A DNA stretch of 64,000 nt from Bacteroidota bacterium (GTDB taxonomy: Bacteria; Bacteroidota; Bacteroidia; UBA8524), in the NCBI GenBank assembly GCA_016124735.1, contig WGMZ01000011.1, positions 23,902 to 87,901 on the forward strand, read 5' to 3'. The translations under genes were made by a program, and so were the position numbers. Under the pieces are notes generated by a model, which was not told the DNA's origin, searched no databases, and saw only the letters and a list, made by a program, of their open reading frames with translations. Shown in pieces: positions 1 through 11,816 of the stretch; the stretch's first letter is position 1, and each line of letters opens with the position of its first letter.

Positions 1-1089
1 TTGCACCAATTGGGCGTGAAAGTGACCCTGCATTGCTATCAGTATGGCAGAGAACAGAGCGAGGAATTGAAAAAATATGCGCAGGAGGTCTATTATTACA
101 AGCGCAGAACCTTTAAAAATCCCTTTTACAGCAAACTGCCGTACATCGTCGCATCGCGCAATACGAGCGAGTTACTCGAGAATTTATTGAAAGATGAGGA
201 CCCTATTTTATTTGAGGGCCTCCATTGCTGCTATTATTTGTCGCACCCTGAATTAAAACGTCGATTAAAAATTGTCCGGACCCACAATGTTGAACACGAA
301 TACTACAGCAAGTTGGAGGAGGTTGAGAGCAATTTCTTTAAAAAATATTTTTTCCGAATTGAAAGCGAGCGACTGAAACGCTTTGAAAATCAATTGAAAA
401 ATGCGAATCTGATTGCAGCCATTTCACCCAGTGATTACGCCCATTTTTTGAAAAAGTACCCAAAGTCATTCTACCTGCCCGCGTTTCACCCAAATGAAAC
501 TGTGAGTAGCATGACTGGAAAAGGGGATTACGTTTTTTATCACGGCAATTTGTCCGTGGGGGAGAACGATCAGGCAGCCCGGTTTTTAGCAAATGAGGTA
601 TTCAAAGATCTGCCCTTTCCTTTGATAATAGCCGGAAGTAATCCATCCCGGGAACTTTTGAATGCCATTGAAGGAAAAGAAAACATCCGCCTGATTAATA
701 ATCTGAATTCAGAAGAAATGCTGGAATATATCAGCCAGGCACATATCAATGTTCTACCTACCTTCCAGAGCACCGGAATCAAATTAAAATTGATTAATTC
801 CTTGTATCGGGGACGCTTCTGTCTGGTCAATAATCAGATGGTTCAAAACACAGGACTCGAAGCTTTTTGCGTAGTTGCAAACAACGCCAATCAGTTTAGA
901 AAAGAGATTAAAAGATTGATGAAACGCTCCTTTTCTGAAGAGGATGTTGCGTCCAGATCATTGTATTTAAGCACTCAATTCTCCAATGAAGCAAATGCGG
1001 CTGTGCTGATGGATGCTATCCGTGAAGAGAAGATGTTGCCTGAATCTGACCCGATTCACAGCGGTAAATTTTTCCAAAAAACTTATTGA
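1..1089 (+). CDS. Glycosyltransferase, group 1/GT4-like (5' end truncated by window)
   Basis: GT4-like layout: RTHNVEHEYY, late YHGNLSVGEN, APTFQSTGIKLKLINSLYRGRFCLVN-like donor-site segment. The ORF begins at base 1, so it is probably partial. Confidence 0.75.
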   Translation: MHQLGVKVTLHCYQYGREQSEELKKYAQEVYYYKRRTFKNPFYSKLPYIVASRNTSELLENLLKDEDPILFEGLHCCYYLSHPELKRRLKIVRTHNVEHEYYSKLEEVESNFFKKYFFRIESERLKRFENQLKNANLIAAISPSDYAHFLKKYPKSFYLPAFHPNETVSSMTGKGDYVFYHGNLSVGENDQAARFLANEVFKDLPFPLIIAGSNPSRELLNAIEGKENIRLINNLNSEEMLEYISQAHINVLPTFQSTGIKLKLINSLYRGRFCLVNNQMVQNTGLEAFCVVANNANQFRKEIKRLMKRSFSEEDVASRSLYLSTQFSNEANAAVLMDAIREEKMLPESDPIHSGKFFQKTY

Positions 1090-1699
1090 TTAATCGGTAA
1101 TCGTGGGTGGCCATAAATACTGCCGTCCCCTTATTGCTGATTTCCTTCAGTAATTTCATGATGTCATCGGCCACCTCCGGATCAAGGTTACCAGTAGGCT
1201 CATCTGCTAAAATTATTTCCGGATCATTTAGAAGAGCCCGGGCTATAACCACTCTTTGTTGTTCTCCGCCTGATAATTCGAAGGGCTTTTTAAAATCCTT
1301 GGTAGAAATGCCGACCATATTTAATACCTCCTGAATTCTGGCTTTTCTTTTCGTCGCGTCTTTCCAGCCGGTAGACTTCAATACAAAATCGAGGTTTTCA
1401 AAAACCGTGCGGTCCGTCAGGAGTTGAAAATCCTGAAATACAATTCCAAGATGACGCCGTAAAACATGGACATTGGAGCGTTTCACTTTTTTCAAATCTA
1501 CACCAGCCACCCAACCTTCTCCATCTATCAGCGGTAATTCTCCATACAAGGTTTTGAGAAGGCTCGACTTTCCACTTCCTGTTTTACCAATCAAGTAAAC
1601 AAATTCACCGGAATTAATCTGTAAATTCACCTCGTTAAGTACCATATTGGTTCCCTGATATACATTTACATTATTCAATCGGATAACTTCTTTGTTCAT
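1016..1699 (-). CDS. ftsE: FtsE-like ABC transporter ATP-binding protein
   Basis: Walker A GKTGSGKSS, signature LSGGEQQR, Walker B ILADEPTGNLDP; FtsE-like length and sequence. Confidence 0.85.
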   Translation of the reverse strand: MNKEVIRLNNVNVYQGTNMVLNEVNLQINSGEFVYLIGKTGSGKSSLLKTLYGELPLIDGEGWVAGVDLKKVKRSNVHVLRRHLGIVFQDFQLLTDRTVFENLDFVLKSTGWKDATKRKARIQEVLNMVGISTKDFKKPFELSGGEQQRVVIARALLNDPEIILADEPTGNLDPEVADDIMKLLKEISNKGTAVFMATHDYRLINKFFGKIYRCESGQIQATSSLHG

Positions 1700-1806
1700 T
1701 GGGGCCAGTTCTTTATTATGGAGTCAAATCTCAGGGAATAATGATGAAATACATAAAAAAAAATAGATTTACTTTTCGCTTAATATGTAAGTGACCTGAA
1801 TTTTTA

Positions 1807-1814
1807 TAAATTTG
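1807..1814 (+). promoter_or_regulatory. Bacteroidota -7 element TAAATTTG upstream of the TPR/OmpA-like gene
   Basis: Exact TAnnTTTG match 37 nt before ATG at 1852. Confidence 0.5.
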
Positions 1815-1851
1815 CGCTGATTCAAAAGAAATCGATAACAACACATACGTT

Positions 1852-3627
1852 ATGACATTCAACACCAAGAACGGTAAGCTAGCCCTCTTTTCTGCAGTAG
1901 TTTTTTTAGCTGCTTGCACGAATGTGAAAAAAGCTGCCCAACAATTCGATGAAGGCACAAAGTACCAAGCTGAACCTGAGGTACTGGAACTTCATGGTGA
2001 CTCTGTGGAATACCAGGTTACCCTGAACATCGACCCCAAAAAACTTGATCCCAGAGTATCGGTTGACATAAATCCAACTTTGGTTTATGGCGATTCTATG
2101 TTGGCTCGTCCACAAGTAACCGTTCGAGGTGAGAAGTCTAAGGCTTCCAAAGGAAAAGGTTCCACAACCATTCAAAGTGCTGAAGGAGGTAAAGTAACTT
2201 ATAAAGATAAGTTCAAATACCAGCCAAGTATGGAGAATTCAGAACTGAAGGCTATGCCAACAGTTATGATGAAAGGATATGATAAAGTACAAGACCAGTG
2301 TATCAATGGCGATACGGTCACCATTGCTTCTGGTATTGTCACCACACACCAACTGGGAAACAATGGTGAAAATGTGATGGAAAGCGGAGATGCATACACT
2401 CCAATTTTCAAAGACGTGAATGTTGAACTTTATTATCTCATTAACTCTGCTCATTTCAATCCTTACTTTAAAGTAAAGAGTGCAGATATTGATAACAAGG
2501 CACAGCTCGAGCAATTGAAAGAATTAGGTGCCGACACCGTATATCAAATCAAAGGCATCACCATTTATGGTCATGCTTCTCCAGACGGTGAGTTGAAACT
2601 CAACGAAGAACTTTCAAGAAAACGTGCGGAGCATACCTTCGATTACCTGACGAAACAATTGAAAAAACTTGGTTTCGACGAAGTAAACGATTCAGCTTTC
2701 TCCCTGAACTTCACAATGAATGAAGACTGGGAAGGATGGAAAACATTGGTAGCAAATTCAGATTTGGCCGATAAAGACCAAATTCTTGCCATCATGAACA
2801 GCAATATTCCGAATGATTCCAAAGAAGCTGAAATAAAATCTAAGCATGCAAAGTCTTATGATAAGATGAAAAACGACATGCTTCCAAAGCTTCGTCGTGC
2901 AACCATCGCATTCAATCGTCAGCAACCATTGAAAACAGATGACGAATTGTTGAGCTTCAAAAACAACATGAAAGAACTTCAAGTGGTTGAATTGCTCCAG
3001 TTGGCTCGTCTCGTTGAAAAACCAGCCGATAAAATCGCTGTTTATCAGGAAGTGAAAAGCCGCGACGCAAATGATTGGAGAGCATACAACAACATGGGAT
3101 ATGTTTATCTGATGAACAACGAAATGGACAAGGCTCTTCCTATGTTAGAAAAGGCGAATAGCCTGAATCCAAATAATGCAACCGTATTGAACAACCTTGG
3201 TGTGGCCAACGCCATGATGAAAAACTATTCTCAGGCTGCTGATTACTACAAACAAGCTAAAGATGCAGGCGCGAATGTTGAGAACAACATGGGTATGTTG
3301 GAATACCGTCAGGGTCATTACCAGCAAGCTGTTGACAATCTGCAAGGCGAATCCTTGTGTCAATTCAATACTGCATTGTCTTTTGTAATGAAAGGCGATT
3401 ACAGCAAAGCAAAAGAAGTAATGGAATGCATCAAAACGGAAGACCGCGATGCACGTTACTACTACCTCTATGCTGTATTGGGTGCACGTACCAACAATCT
3501 TGAAATGGCTACTTCGAATCTAACTCGTTCTATCCAACTTGATTCGGCAATGCGTACCAGAGCAAAACAAGATCTTGAATTCAGAAGAATTAAAGACCGC
3601 GCTGAATTCGCTAATGCAATTCGCTAA
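1852..3627 (+). CDS. TPR and OmpA-like domain lipoprotein
   Basis: Lipobox LAAC after signal peptide; GHASPDGELKLNEELSRKRAE OmpA-like motif; C-terminal TPR pattern (NNMGYVYLMNNEMDKALPMLEKANSLNPNNATVLNNLG). Confidence 0.8.
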   Translation: MTFNTKNGKLALFSAVVFLAACTNVKKAAQQFDEGTKYQAEPEVLELHGDSVEYQVTLNIDPKKLDPRVSVDINPTLVYGDSMLARPQVTVRGEKSKASKGKGSTTIQSAEGGKVTYKDKFKYQPSMENSELKAMPTVMMKGYDKVQDQCINGDTVTIASGIVTTHQLGNNGENVMESGDAYTPIFKDVNVELYYLINSAHFNPYFKVKSADIDNKAQLEQLKELGADTVYQIKGITIYGHASPDGELKLNEELSRKRAEHTFDYLTKQLKKLGFDEVNDSAFSLNFTMNEDWEGWKTLVANSDLADKDQILAIMNSNIPNDSKEAEIKSKHAKSYDKMKNDMLPKLRRATIAFNRQQPLKTDDELLSFKNNMKELQVVELLQLARLVEKPADKIAVYQEVKSRDANDWRAYNNMGYVYLMNNEMDKALPMLEKANSLNPNNATVLNNLGVANAMMKNYSQAADYYKQAKDAGANVENNMGMLEYRQGHYQQAVDNLQGESLCQFNTALSFVMKGDYSKAKEVMECIKTEDRDARYYYLYAVLGARTNNLEMATSNLTRSIQLDSAMRTRAKQDLEFRRIKDRAEFANAIR

Positions 3628-3648
3628 GAACTAAATAATTTAAAAGAT

Positions 3649-3681
3649 GAAAGCCTCAATGAAAGTTGGGGCTTTCTTTTT
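3649..3681 (+). terminator. Intrinsic terminator
   Basis: GAAAGCCTCAA/TTGGGGCTTTC 11-bp stem (one G-T wobble) followed by T-rich tract. Confidence 0.75.
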
Positions 3682-3849
3682 GTAGTTAGGACCGAGGACA
3701 AAGGAATAAGGAGTAAGGAATCAGGATCAGGTACCAGTAGCCGAATGCTAGAAAGTAATATTAAAGTCAGTTCAAGCTTACTCTTTTCGAACCTGTCGAA
3801 GCATCGGAAGCCGCAACAATAAGACCCTAAAACCCATTTGCCTGCCGAT

Positions 3850-4527
3850 CTACCTCAACTCCCAATCAATCGGTTTCAATCCGTGTTGGCTTAGCCAGGC
3901 ATTGCACTTCGAGAAATGTTTATTCCCAAACCAATGTCCGCGGTTTGCGCTGAGCGGACTTGGATGTCCACATTCCAGCACGAGATGCCTGGAACGGTCA
4001 ATATGTTTTCCTTTGGATCGTGCATAAGAGCCCCAGAGCATAAATACCAAATTTTCTCTGCGTCGGTTCAGTTCTTCAATGATTTTATCAGTAAATGTTT
4101 CCCACCCCTTTCCCTGGTGAGATCCGGCCTGACCTTGTCGCACCGTCAGTGTTGCATTAAGTAGTAGGACTCCCTGTTTGGCCCAGGGTCTTAAATCCCC
4201 TGATTCAGGATAGGAAACGCCTACATCCTCAACCAATTCCTTAAAGATATTCTGAAGAGATGGCGGAAAAGCAATGCCTTCATTCACGGAAAAACAAAGT
4301 CCATGAGCCTGACTCGGCCCGTGGTAAGGATCCTGCCCCAAAACAACTACTTTGACGTCCTGAAACGGAATCAAATCCATTGCTGCAAATATTTCAGTCC
4401 CGGGAGGATAAACAGGAATGCTTCCAGCCTTTTCCTTTTCCAGAAAGGATTTTAATGACAAAAAATAAGCTGACTTGAATTCCGGTTCCAGAATCTCAAG
4501 CCAGCTTTTTTCAAGTTTTATCGTCAT
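3850..4527 (-). CDS. ung: Uracil-DNA glycosylase
   Basis: VVLGQDPYHGPSQAHGLCFSV and GHPSPLSANRG motifs. Confidence 0.95.
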   Translation of the reverse strand: MTIKLEKSWLEILEPEFKSAYFLSLKSFLEKEKAGSIPVYPPGTEIFAAMDLIPFQDVKVVVLGQDPYHGPSQAHGLCFSVNEGIAFPPSLQNIFKELVEDVGVSYPESGDLRPWAKQGVLLLNATLTVRQGQAGSHQGKGWETFTDKIIEELNRRRENLVFMLWGSYARSKGKHIDRSRHLVLECGHPSPLSANRGHWFGNKHFSKCNAWLSQHGLKPIDWELR

Positions 4528-4530
4528 CCA

Positions 4531-5598
4531 CTACAATTTGTAGATCCAGTTAAATATATCTTCTGTCTTTCCCGTTTTAATTTCACGCATGGTATTGCTG
4601 AGCTTATGATACCATTCCCAGCTGTCCAGTCCACCTAGCTGAATTTCTTCCCCTTCGTAGTGAATTAGTTCTACCTGAGCTACCGTTGCAGCCGTACCTG
4701 AAGCAAAAATTTCTTTTAAAGTTCCATTTCTATAGGCTTCGAACACTTCGTCAATATTGACATCACGTTCCTCAATTTTCCAGCCCCAGTGAGCCGCCAA
4801 TTTCAGGATTGAATCCCGGGTGATACCAGCCAAAATGGTATGTCGATCGAGAGAAGGAGTCAAAAGAGTGTCTCCAATTCTTACGAACATATTGGTAGTA
4901 CCTGTTTCTTCGATAAATTTATGTTCGCGCGCATCCAGCCATAAAACCTGGTGGAAGCCCTCCTTCTGCGCCAATTTCGCAGGCATCATCACTGAACCAT
5001 AGTTTCCGGCACATTTTGCCGCCCCTACTCCACCTTCCGCAGCCCGGATATAGTGAGATTCTGCCTTCACACGAAGCGGCTGACTATAGTATGCATTCAC
5101 CGGACAACTGAAAATAGCAAAAGTATAGGTATTGGAAGGTCGAACACCGATATAGTCGTCGGTGGCAAACATAAACGGGCGCAAATACAGAGAGCTGCCC
5201 TCCGTTGTCGGGATCCAATCCTTGTCAATATCCAAAAGGGCCCGAATTCCTTCCATGAAAAATTCTTCCGGAATTTCCTGCATCCCCATGCGATGAGCAC
5301 TGCGGTTCAAACGCTTCCAATTCTCCAAAGGACGAAACAATTGTGGATTGCCTTCAGTGTCCTTGTATGCCTTCATACCTTCGAATATAGCCTGGCCGTA
5401 ATGAATGGCCGAAATGGCAGGGCTCATTGCAATCTTGCCATACGGAACAACCCGGGGATTCACCCAGTTTTCTCCATCAAAATCTACCAAATACTGATGA
5501 TCTGAAAAGATCCTCCCAAACTGAATGTTGTCGAAATCCACCTGACCAATTCTGGAGGTCGGGGTTCTTTCAACAGCAATATCCAAAGTCATTTCCAT
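4531..5598 (-). CDS. ilvE: Branched-chain amino acid aminotransferase
   Basis: Class IV PLP aminotransferase; YGQAIFEGMKAY, EETGTTNMFVR, EIFASGTAATV. Confidence 0.93.
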   Translation of the reverse strand: MEMTLDIAVERTPTSRIGQVDFDNIQFGRIFSDHQYLVDFDGENWVNPRVVPYGKIAMSPAISAIHYGQAIFEGMKAYKDTEGNPQLFRPLENWKRLNRSAHRMGMQEIPEEFFMEGIRALLDIDKDWIPTTEGSSLYLRPFMFATDDYIGVRPSNTYTFAIFSCPVNAYYSQPLRVKAESHYIRAAEGGVGAAKCAGNYGSVMMPAKLAQKEGFHQVLWLDAREHKFIEETGTTNMFVRIGDTLLTPSLDRHTILAGITRDSILKLAAHWGWKIEERDVNIDEVFEAYRNGTLKEIFASGTAATVAQVELIHYEGEEIQLGGLDSWEWYHKLSNTMREIKTGKTEDIFNWIYKL

Positions 5599-5608
5599 AA
5601 TTTTGTAG

Positions 5609-5616
5609 CAAATTTA
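5609..5616 (-). promoter_or_regulatory. -7 element TAAATTTG of ilvE
   Basis: Exact TAnnTTTG on minus strand, 10 nt before ATG at 5598. Confidence 0.5.
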
Positions 5617-5645
5617 AGGTTTCACTATTAAGGCTACCAACTCCA

Positions 5646-6179
5646 ATGAAGGAAAACGAAGGTTTACGATTAAATGATCAGGCTCTCCGTCTGTTTTTTG
5701 AAAAGGATACACTCTACTCCGGCGGGGATATTCAGGCATCCGATTCTTTTCCTTCCATCGAAGAAGACCCCATCGAAAATCCTGCCACACCCGAATTTGA
5801 AGGAGGAGAAAATGCCCGAATTTTATTTTTATTTGAACATGCAGGGAAACAAGCCATGGAAGAGCCATGGAAAAAAATCATACTTGGACTTACATTTAAT
5901 GAAAAAGCCATGAATCTTAAGGAAGAGGAACTGGCATTTATCAATTGCTCACTTCAACCAGAATGGAGTATTGAAATGTACTTCGGGCATTTCCCGAATT
6001 TAAAACAAGTGCTGGTGTGGGGAAATCATATCCATGCAAACATCATCCCTGACACCTTGTATCAATTCAAAATGCATGGCAAAATTCGTATCCATAAATT
6101 AGACTCCCCTGAAGTATATATGGCTTCGGATGCCAAGGTTAATTTGTGGAATTATATCAAATCAAACGTACTGAACTAA
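5646..6179 (+). CDS. Hypothetical protein; possible DNA polymerase III psi (HolD)-like fold
   Basis: 177 aa; ARILFLFEHAG...LAFINCSLQ...KQVLVWGNHI...SDAKVNLWNYIKS. Stop overlaps rdgB start (TAATG). Confidence 0.6.
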   Translation: MKENEGLRLNDQALRLFFEKDTLYSGGDIQASDSFPSIEEDPIENPATPEFEGGENARILFLFEHAGKQAMEEPWKKIILGLTFNEKAMNLKEEELAFINCSLQPEWSIEMYFGHFPNLKQVLVWGNHIHANIIPDTLYQFKMHGKIRIHKLDSPEVYMASDAKVNLWNYIKSNVLN

Positions 6180-6766
6180 TGGAGCTGGTATTTGCTACCA
6201 ACAATAAAAACAAACTGCGTGAAGCAGAAACTATTTTGCCTGATTCTTACCTCTTGCTTAATCTGGACGATGCCGGATGCCCGGGAGACATCCCGGAAAC
6301 AGAGGATACCCTGCAGGGGAACGCATTGTTAAAAGCGCGTTATGTGACAAAACACAGCGATTTTTCGGCCTTTGCAGATGATACCGGATTGGAGGTAGAG
6401 GCCTTGAATGGTGCTCCGGGAGTTTATTCAGCCCGCTACGCCGGCAAAGAAGCAAATGCAGAAAAAAACATCGATAAACTCCTGAAGGAATTAAAGGACC
6501 AACCAAACAGAAATGCGCGTTTTGTCACTGTCATTGCTTTAATCATCGACGGTGAAGAATTTCTCTTTGAAGGAGAGGTGCAGGGTCGGATCGCGACTGA
6601 AAAAAGCGGCGCCAAAGGCTTTGGTTACGATCCTGTTTTCATTCCATCGGGCTACACAGTAACTTTTGCGGAAATGGATCCATCCGAGAAAAATAGCATT
6701 TCACACCGAGGACGGGCATTGGAAAAAATGCGAATATTCCTGGAAGAAAGGAACCGGAAAAGATGA
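6179..6766 (+). CDS. rdgB: RdgB/HAM1 family non-canonical purine NTP pyrophosphatase
   Basis: FATNNKNKLREAE, FADDTGLEVEALNGAPGVYSARYAG, GFGYDPVFIP, SHRGRAL. Start moved from track (6146) to ATG 6179, which overlaps the upstream stop. Confidence 0.93.
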   Translation: MELVFATNNKNKLREAETILPDSYLLLNLDDAGCPGDIPETEDTLQGNALLKARYVTKHSDFSAFADDTGLEVEALNGAPGVYSARYAGKEANAEKNIDKLLKELKDQPNRNARFVTVIALIIDGEEFLFEGEVQGRIATEKSGAKGFGYDPVFIPSGYTVTFAEMDPSEKNSISHRGRALEKMRIFLEERNRKR

Positions 6767-7779
6767 ACCCAATCCTGGTTGAAGTGTACAGAGGAAAGGT
6801 GCTGGAAAGCTTTCATCGCGGTGTAGTTTGTATTGTGGATCGGGATGGAAAAATAATCTATCAGGAGGGAAATGTACAGCAAGTATGTTATCCGAGATCT
6901 GCCCTGAAATTTTTCCAACAAATTCCGTTTGTGAGTTCCGGTGCAGCCGAAGCAATAGGACTGACAGAAGAAGAAATTGCAGTAACATGTGGTTCCCACA
7001 ATGGAGAAGACCAACACGTACAGGTGGTCGATTCTATCCTTAAAAAAGCAGGACTCGATCGTTCCGCGTTGAAATGTGGTCCTCAGTTTCCCAGCCACCG
7101 CAAAACGGCCAATGCCCTGATTGCAGCTGGAAAAAAACCAGAAGCCATCCATAATAATTGTTCCGGCAAGCACGCGGGATTTCTTGCCTATAGCGTTTAC
7201 CTCGGTTATGCGACAGACAATTATATCGACCCCAATCATCCGGTACAAAAAGAAATTCGAAGCCTGACCTCAGCATTCCATGATGTGCCCGAGAATCAAA
7301 TGGAGATTGCGCTGGATGGATGTTCTGCTCCTATATATTCCATTCCCGTTTATAATCAGGCCCTCGCTTATATGCGCCTTTCTCACCCTGATTTCGGCAA
7401 CGAGTCATGGAGAAAAGCGTGTAAGACATTGATTCAGGCAGCCAGAAATCATCCCATGATGATTGCCGGGACAGGGCGTTATTGCACCGATTTAATAGCC
7501 ACTGCAGAAAAAGAGTTGATAGGAAAAACCGGGGCAGAAGGAATTTACAGTCTGAGCTTCCATAAAAAGATTATTGGTGCCACCATCAAAATAGATGATG
7601 GAAAAATGCTGCCCCAATACAATGTGGCGCAAAAGCTTGTTGGAAAATCCGGATTATTTTCGGCAGAAGAACTGGCTCAACTTCATTCATACCTGTGCGC
7701 TCCTATTACCAACTTTAACAAATGGGAAACGGGACATATTCAAGTGGCCGATTCCATACTAACAAAAAACTGGCTATGA
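6763..7779 (+). CDS. Asparaginase II family protein (PF06089-type)
   Basis: NNCSGKHAGFLA, GCSAPIYSIPVYNQALAYMRL; ATGA overlap with rdgB. Confidence 0.8.
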   Translation: MNPILVEVYRGKVLESFHRGVVCIVDRDGKIIYQEGNVQQVCYPRSALKFFQQIPFVSSGAAEAIGLTEEEIAVTCGSHNGEDQHVQVVDSILKKAGLDRSALKCGPQFPSHRKTANALIAAGKKPEAIHNNCSGKHAGFLAYSVYLGYATDNYIDPNHPVQKEIRSLTSAFHDVPENQMEIALDGCSAPIYSIPVYNQALAYMRLSHPDFGNESWRKACKTLIQAARNHPMMIAGTGRYCTDLIATAEKELIGKTGAEGIYSLSFHKKIIGATIKIDDGKMLPQYNVAQKLVGKSGLFSAEELAQLHSYLCAPITNFNKWETGHIQVADSILTKNWL

Positions 7780-8636
7780 GCCGGCATGTATTCCAAATAA
7801 ACCGGAAAGATGCCGGAAAGAGTATTCTCTCCTACTTAGCCGGGAGAATTTCGAAAATGGGACCGGACCGGCTTCAGGTTGCCTTGCATCGAAAACTGAT
7901 TAGTTTAAACGGGCTGGAAACACAGGAAAACTTAGTCTTGCACGAGGGTGATGAATTGGTAATCGACATTGCCCACTTTGTGCAGCCTCGGGTATTTCCT
8001 GAAAATATACCCTTGCATATTGTTTATGAAGATGAGGATATCATTTTAATCCATAAAGCGCATGGGATGCCTTGTCATGCCGGCCTGGGAGTCTACTCCG
8101 GAACCTTGCTTAATGCATTGGCTTATTATTACCGGGAAAAAGGTGAAAACAATTTAAGTAACGGCCTGATTCACCGGCTGGATAGAGGCACAAGCGGCTT
8201 GATTCTCTGTGCTAAAAATAAATTATCCTTTCAAATACTATCCAATCAGGTAAAATCTGGTAATCTGAAGCGGGCATATCTCGCAGTTACCAGCCAGGTG
8301 CTACCAAAACCAGAAGGAGTCATTGATTATCCCATTGGGAGAGATCCACAAAACTCAGAAAGAATCTGGATTCGGGAAGATGGTAAAATGGCCCTTACCC
8401 ATTACCGACTTGTAAGCGAATCATCTGGGAAATATGTATATGCCTGCCAAACGGAATTTGGGCGAACACATCAGGTCCGAATCCACCTTGCTGCTTCCAA
8501 TGCTCCCATAATTGGCGATCAAAGGTACCATGGCATTCATGCCGATAAATTGTATTTGTGTTCATCCGGAATAGCCTTCCAACACCCTGTAACTCGCGTC
8601 AATTGGGAGTTTCTGGTGGAGGATCCGGGATTTTAA
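7776..8636 (+). CDS. RluA-family rRNA pseudouridine synthase
   Basis: NGLIHRLDRGTSGLILCAKN catalytic motif, EFGRTHQVRIHLA. Start moved to ATG 7776 (ATGA overlap). Confidence 0.9.
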   Translation: MSRHVFQINRKDAGKSILSYLAGRISKMGPDRLQVALHRKLISLNGLETQENLVLHEGDELVIDIAHFVQPRVFPENIPLHIVYEDEDIILIHKAHGMPCHAGLGVYSGTLLNALAYYYREKGENNLSNGLIHRLDRGTSGLILCAKNKLSFQILSNQVKSGNLKRAYLAVTSQVLPKPEGVIDYPIGRDPQNSERIWIREDGKMALTHYRLVSESSGKYVYACQTEFGRTHQVRIHLAASNAPIIGDQRYHGIHADKLYLCSSGIAFQHPVTRVNWEFLVEDPGF

Positions 8637-8751
8637 TTTTTCCGGCTAAAAAAACCACCTATTAATCCACCATTTTTTGTGGAAAATTAGAGTGAATACC
8701 TCACTTGAAAACATAGATTTAACAAGCGATTAGGCTATTTTTACCCTTTGA

Positions 8752-10725
<1,974 letters not shown>

Positions 10726-10731
10726 CATTTA

Positions 10732-10760
10732 AAAGGCAGCAAATAGCTGCCTTTTTTTTA
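10732..10760 (+). terminator. Intrinsic terminator of gyrB
   Basis: AAAGGCAGC-AAATA-GCTGCCTTT followed by T tract. Confidence 0.9.
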
Positions 10761-10842
10761 TTTTAATTGATTGTTTTTAAGCTCTTTACAATTATTCACT
10801 CCAAGTTCATTCTATCTTAACATTCGCTTAACAAACTACCGA

Positions 10843-10850
10843 TACTTTTG
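10843..10850 (+). promoter_or_regulatory. -7 element TACTTTTG
   Basis: Exact TAnnTTTG 8 nt before ATG 10859. Confidence 0.55.
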
Positions 10851-10858
10851 CCCCCGAG

Positions 10859-11206
10859 ATGAGATTGAAGAACCTCGTATATCTATTTACTGCCATTTGT
10901 ATATTGGCTGTTGTTCCAAGTTTCGCAGGAAACGGAGAGAAAGAAAAAACAGCTACCGTGCAAGCTCTTGTAGTGGATGAAAGCGGTGAACCTCTCGCGG
11001 GTGTTGCCGTTCGTATTCAAGGATATGCAGGAGTCGTATATACCAACTTGGATGGCCAATTTGAGATTCCAGTTCCCAAAACTGGAAAACTTAACATCTC
11101 CCTCTCAACTATTTCCTATCAGGAAAAACAAATCTCGCTAGACTCCAAAAATAACAGCAACTCCGGGAGCCTTACTATTTCCCTGGAACCTCAAAAAGCT
11201 TTTTAA
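10859..11206 (+). CDS. Secreted carboxypeptidase-regulatory-like (CarboxypepD_reg) domain protein
   Basis: Signal peptide; VDESGEPLAGVAVRIQGYAGVVYTNLDGQFEIPVP. Confidence 0.8.
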   Translation: MRLKNLVYLFTAICILAVVPSFAGNGEKEKTATVQALVVDESGEPLAGVAVRIQGYAGVVYTNLDGQFEIPVPKTGKLNISLSTISYQEKQISLDSKNNSNSGSLTISLEPQKAF

Positions 11207-11306
11207 GTTTCATGTAATTTTTTTAAGATTTCCCATAAAGGGAGATTTATTGGCATGTAATGTGATTTAATGTTAACGAATTGTTAATTTAACCAAAATT
11301 ATTTGT

Positions 11307-11314
11307 TAACTTTG
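11307..11314 (+). promoter_or_regulatory. -7 element TAACTTTG
   Basis: Exact TAnnTTTG 23 nt before ATG 11338. Confidence 0.5.
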
Positions 11315-11337
11315 TTCATACATTAAATAAACAGGCC

Positions 11338-11793
11338 ATGAAAAACGTGATAGCACTTCTTATGGTATTGTTCGCAGGGGCGACAATGGCCAACACCATC
11401 GGAAACGATGTAAAACTATTTTACGATCAAAACGGAAACCTTTATTCCGGTAGATATATAACATACCACAATAATGGAAACATTAACTCCGACTTCAATG
11501 TTGTCAACGGACGCATTGTAGGACAGGCCAAATTCTTCTACGAAAGCGGTGAGTTGATGGAGTCAGGAAATTACGCTGCCGGACAAAAAGATGGTGTTTG
11601 GACAAAATACAGTAAAACCGGAGTAAAAATCGGAGTTGCCTCCTTTCATAATGGAGACAAAGATGGCGACTGGTTTATCTACGACAACGCCGGGAACAAG
11701 CTCTTTGAAATGCACTATAAGAATGGGGAGAAAACCGGAACCTGGAAACAATGGGACGAAGAAGGAAATCTGATATCCAGTAAAAAATATTAA
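11338..11793 (+). CDS. Secreted MORN/YwqK-like repeat protein
   Basis: Repeats of YYxNGxxxGxWxxYDxxG type (YESGELMESGNYAAGQKDGVWTKY, NGDKDGDWFIYDNAGNKLFEMHYKNGEKTGTWKQWDEEG). Confidence 0.8.
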   Translation: MKNVIALLMVLFAGATMANTIGNDVKLFYDQNGNLYSGRYITYHNNGNINSDFNVVNGRIVGQAKFFYESGELMESGNYAAGQKDGVWTKYSKTGVKIGVASFHNGDKDGDWFIYDNAGNKLFEMHYKNGEKTGTWKQWDEEGNLISSKKY

Positions 11794-11816
11794 TATCAAC
11801 CAAAAAACATGAAGAG

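Noticed and set aside
3685-3740. Purine-rich AAGGAATAAGGAGTAAGGAATCAGGATCAGG stretch
   Set aside because: Low-complexity intergenic sequence; no symmetric structure or defined unit that I can support as a feature.
6652-7248. 198-aa minus-strand ORF
   Set aside because: Antisense to rdgB and the asparaginase-like gene; no motifs.
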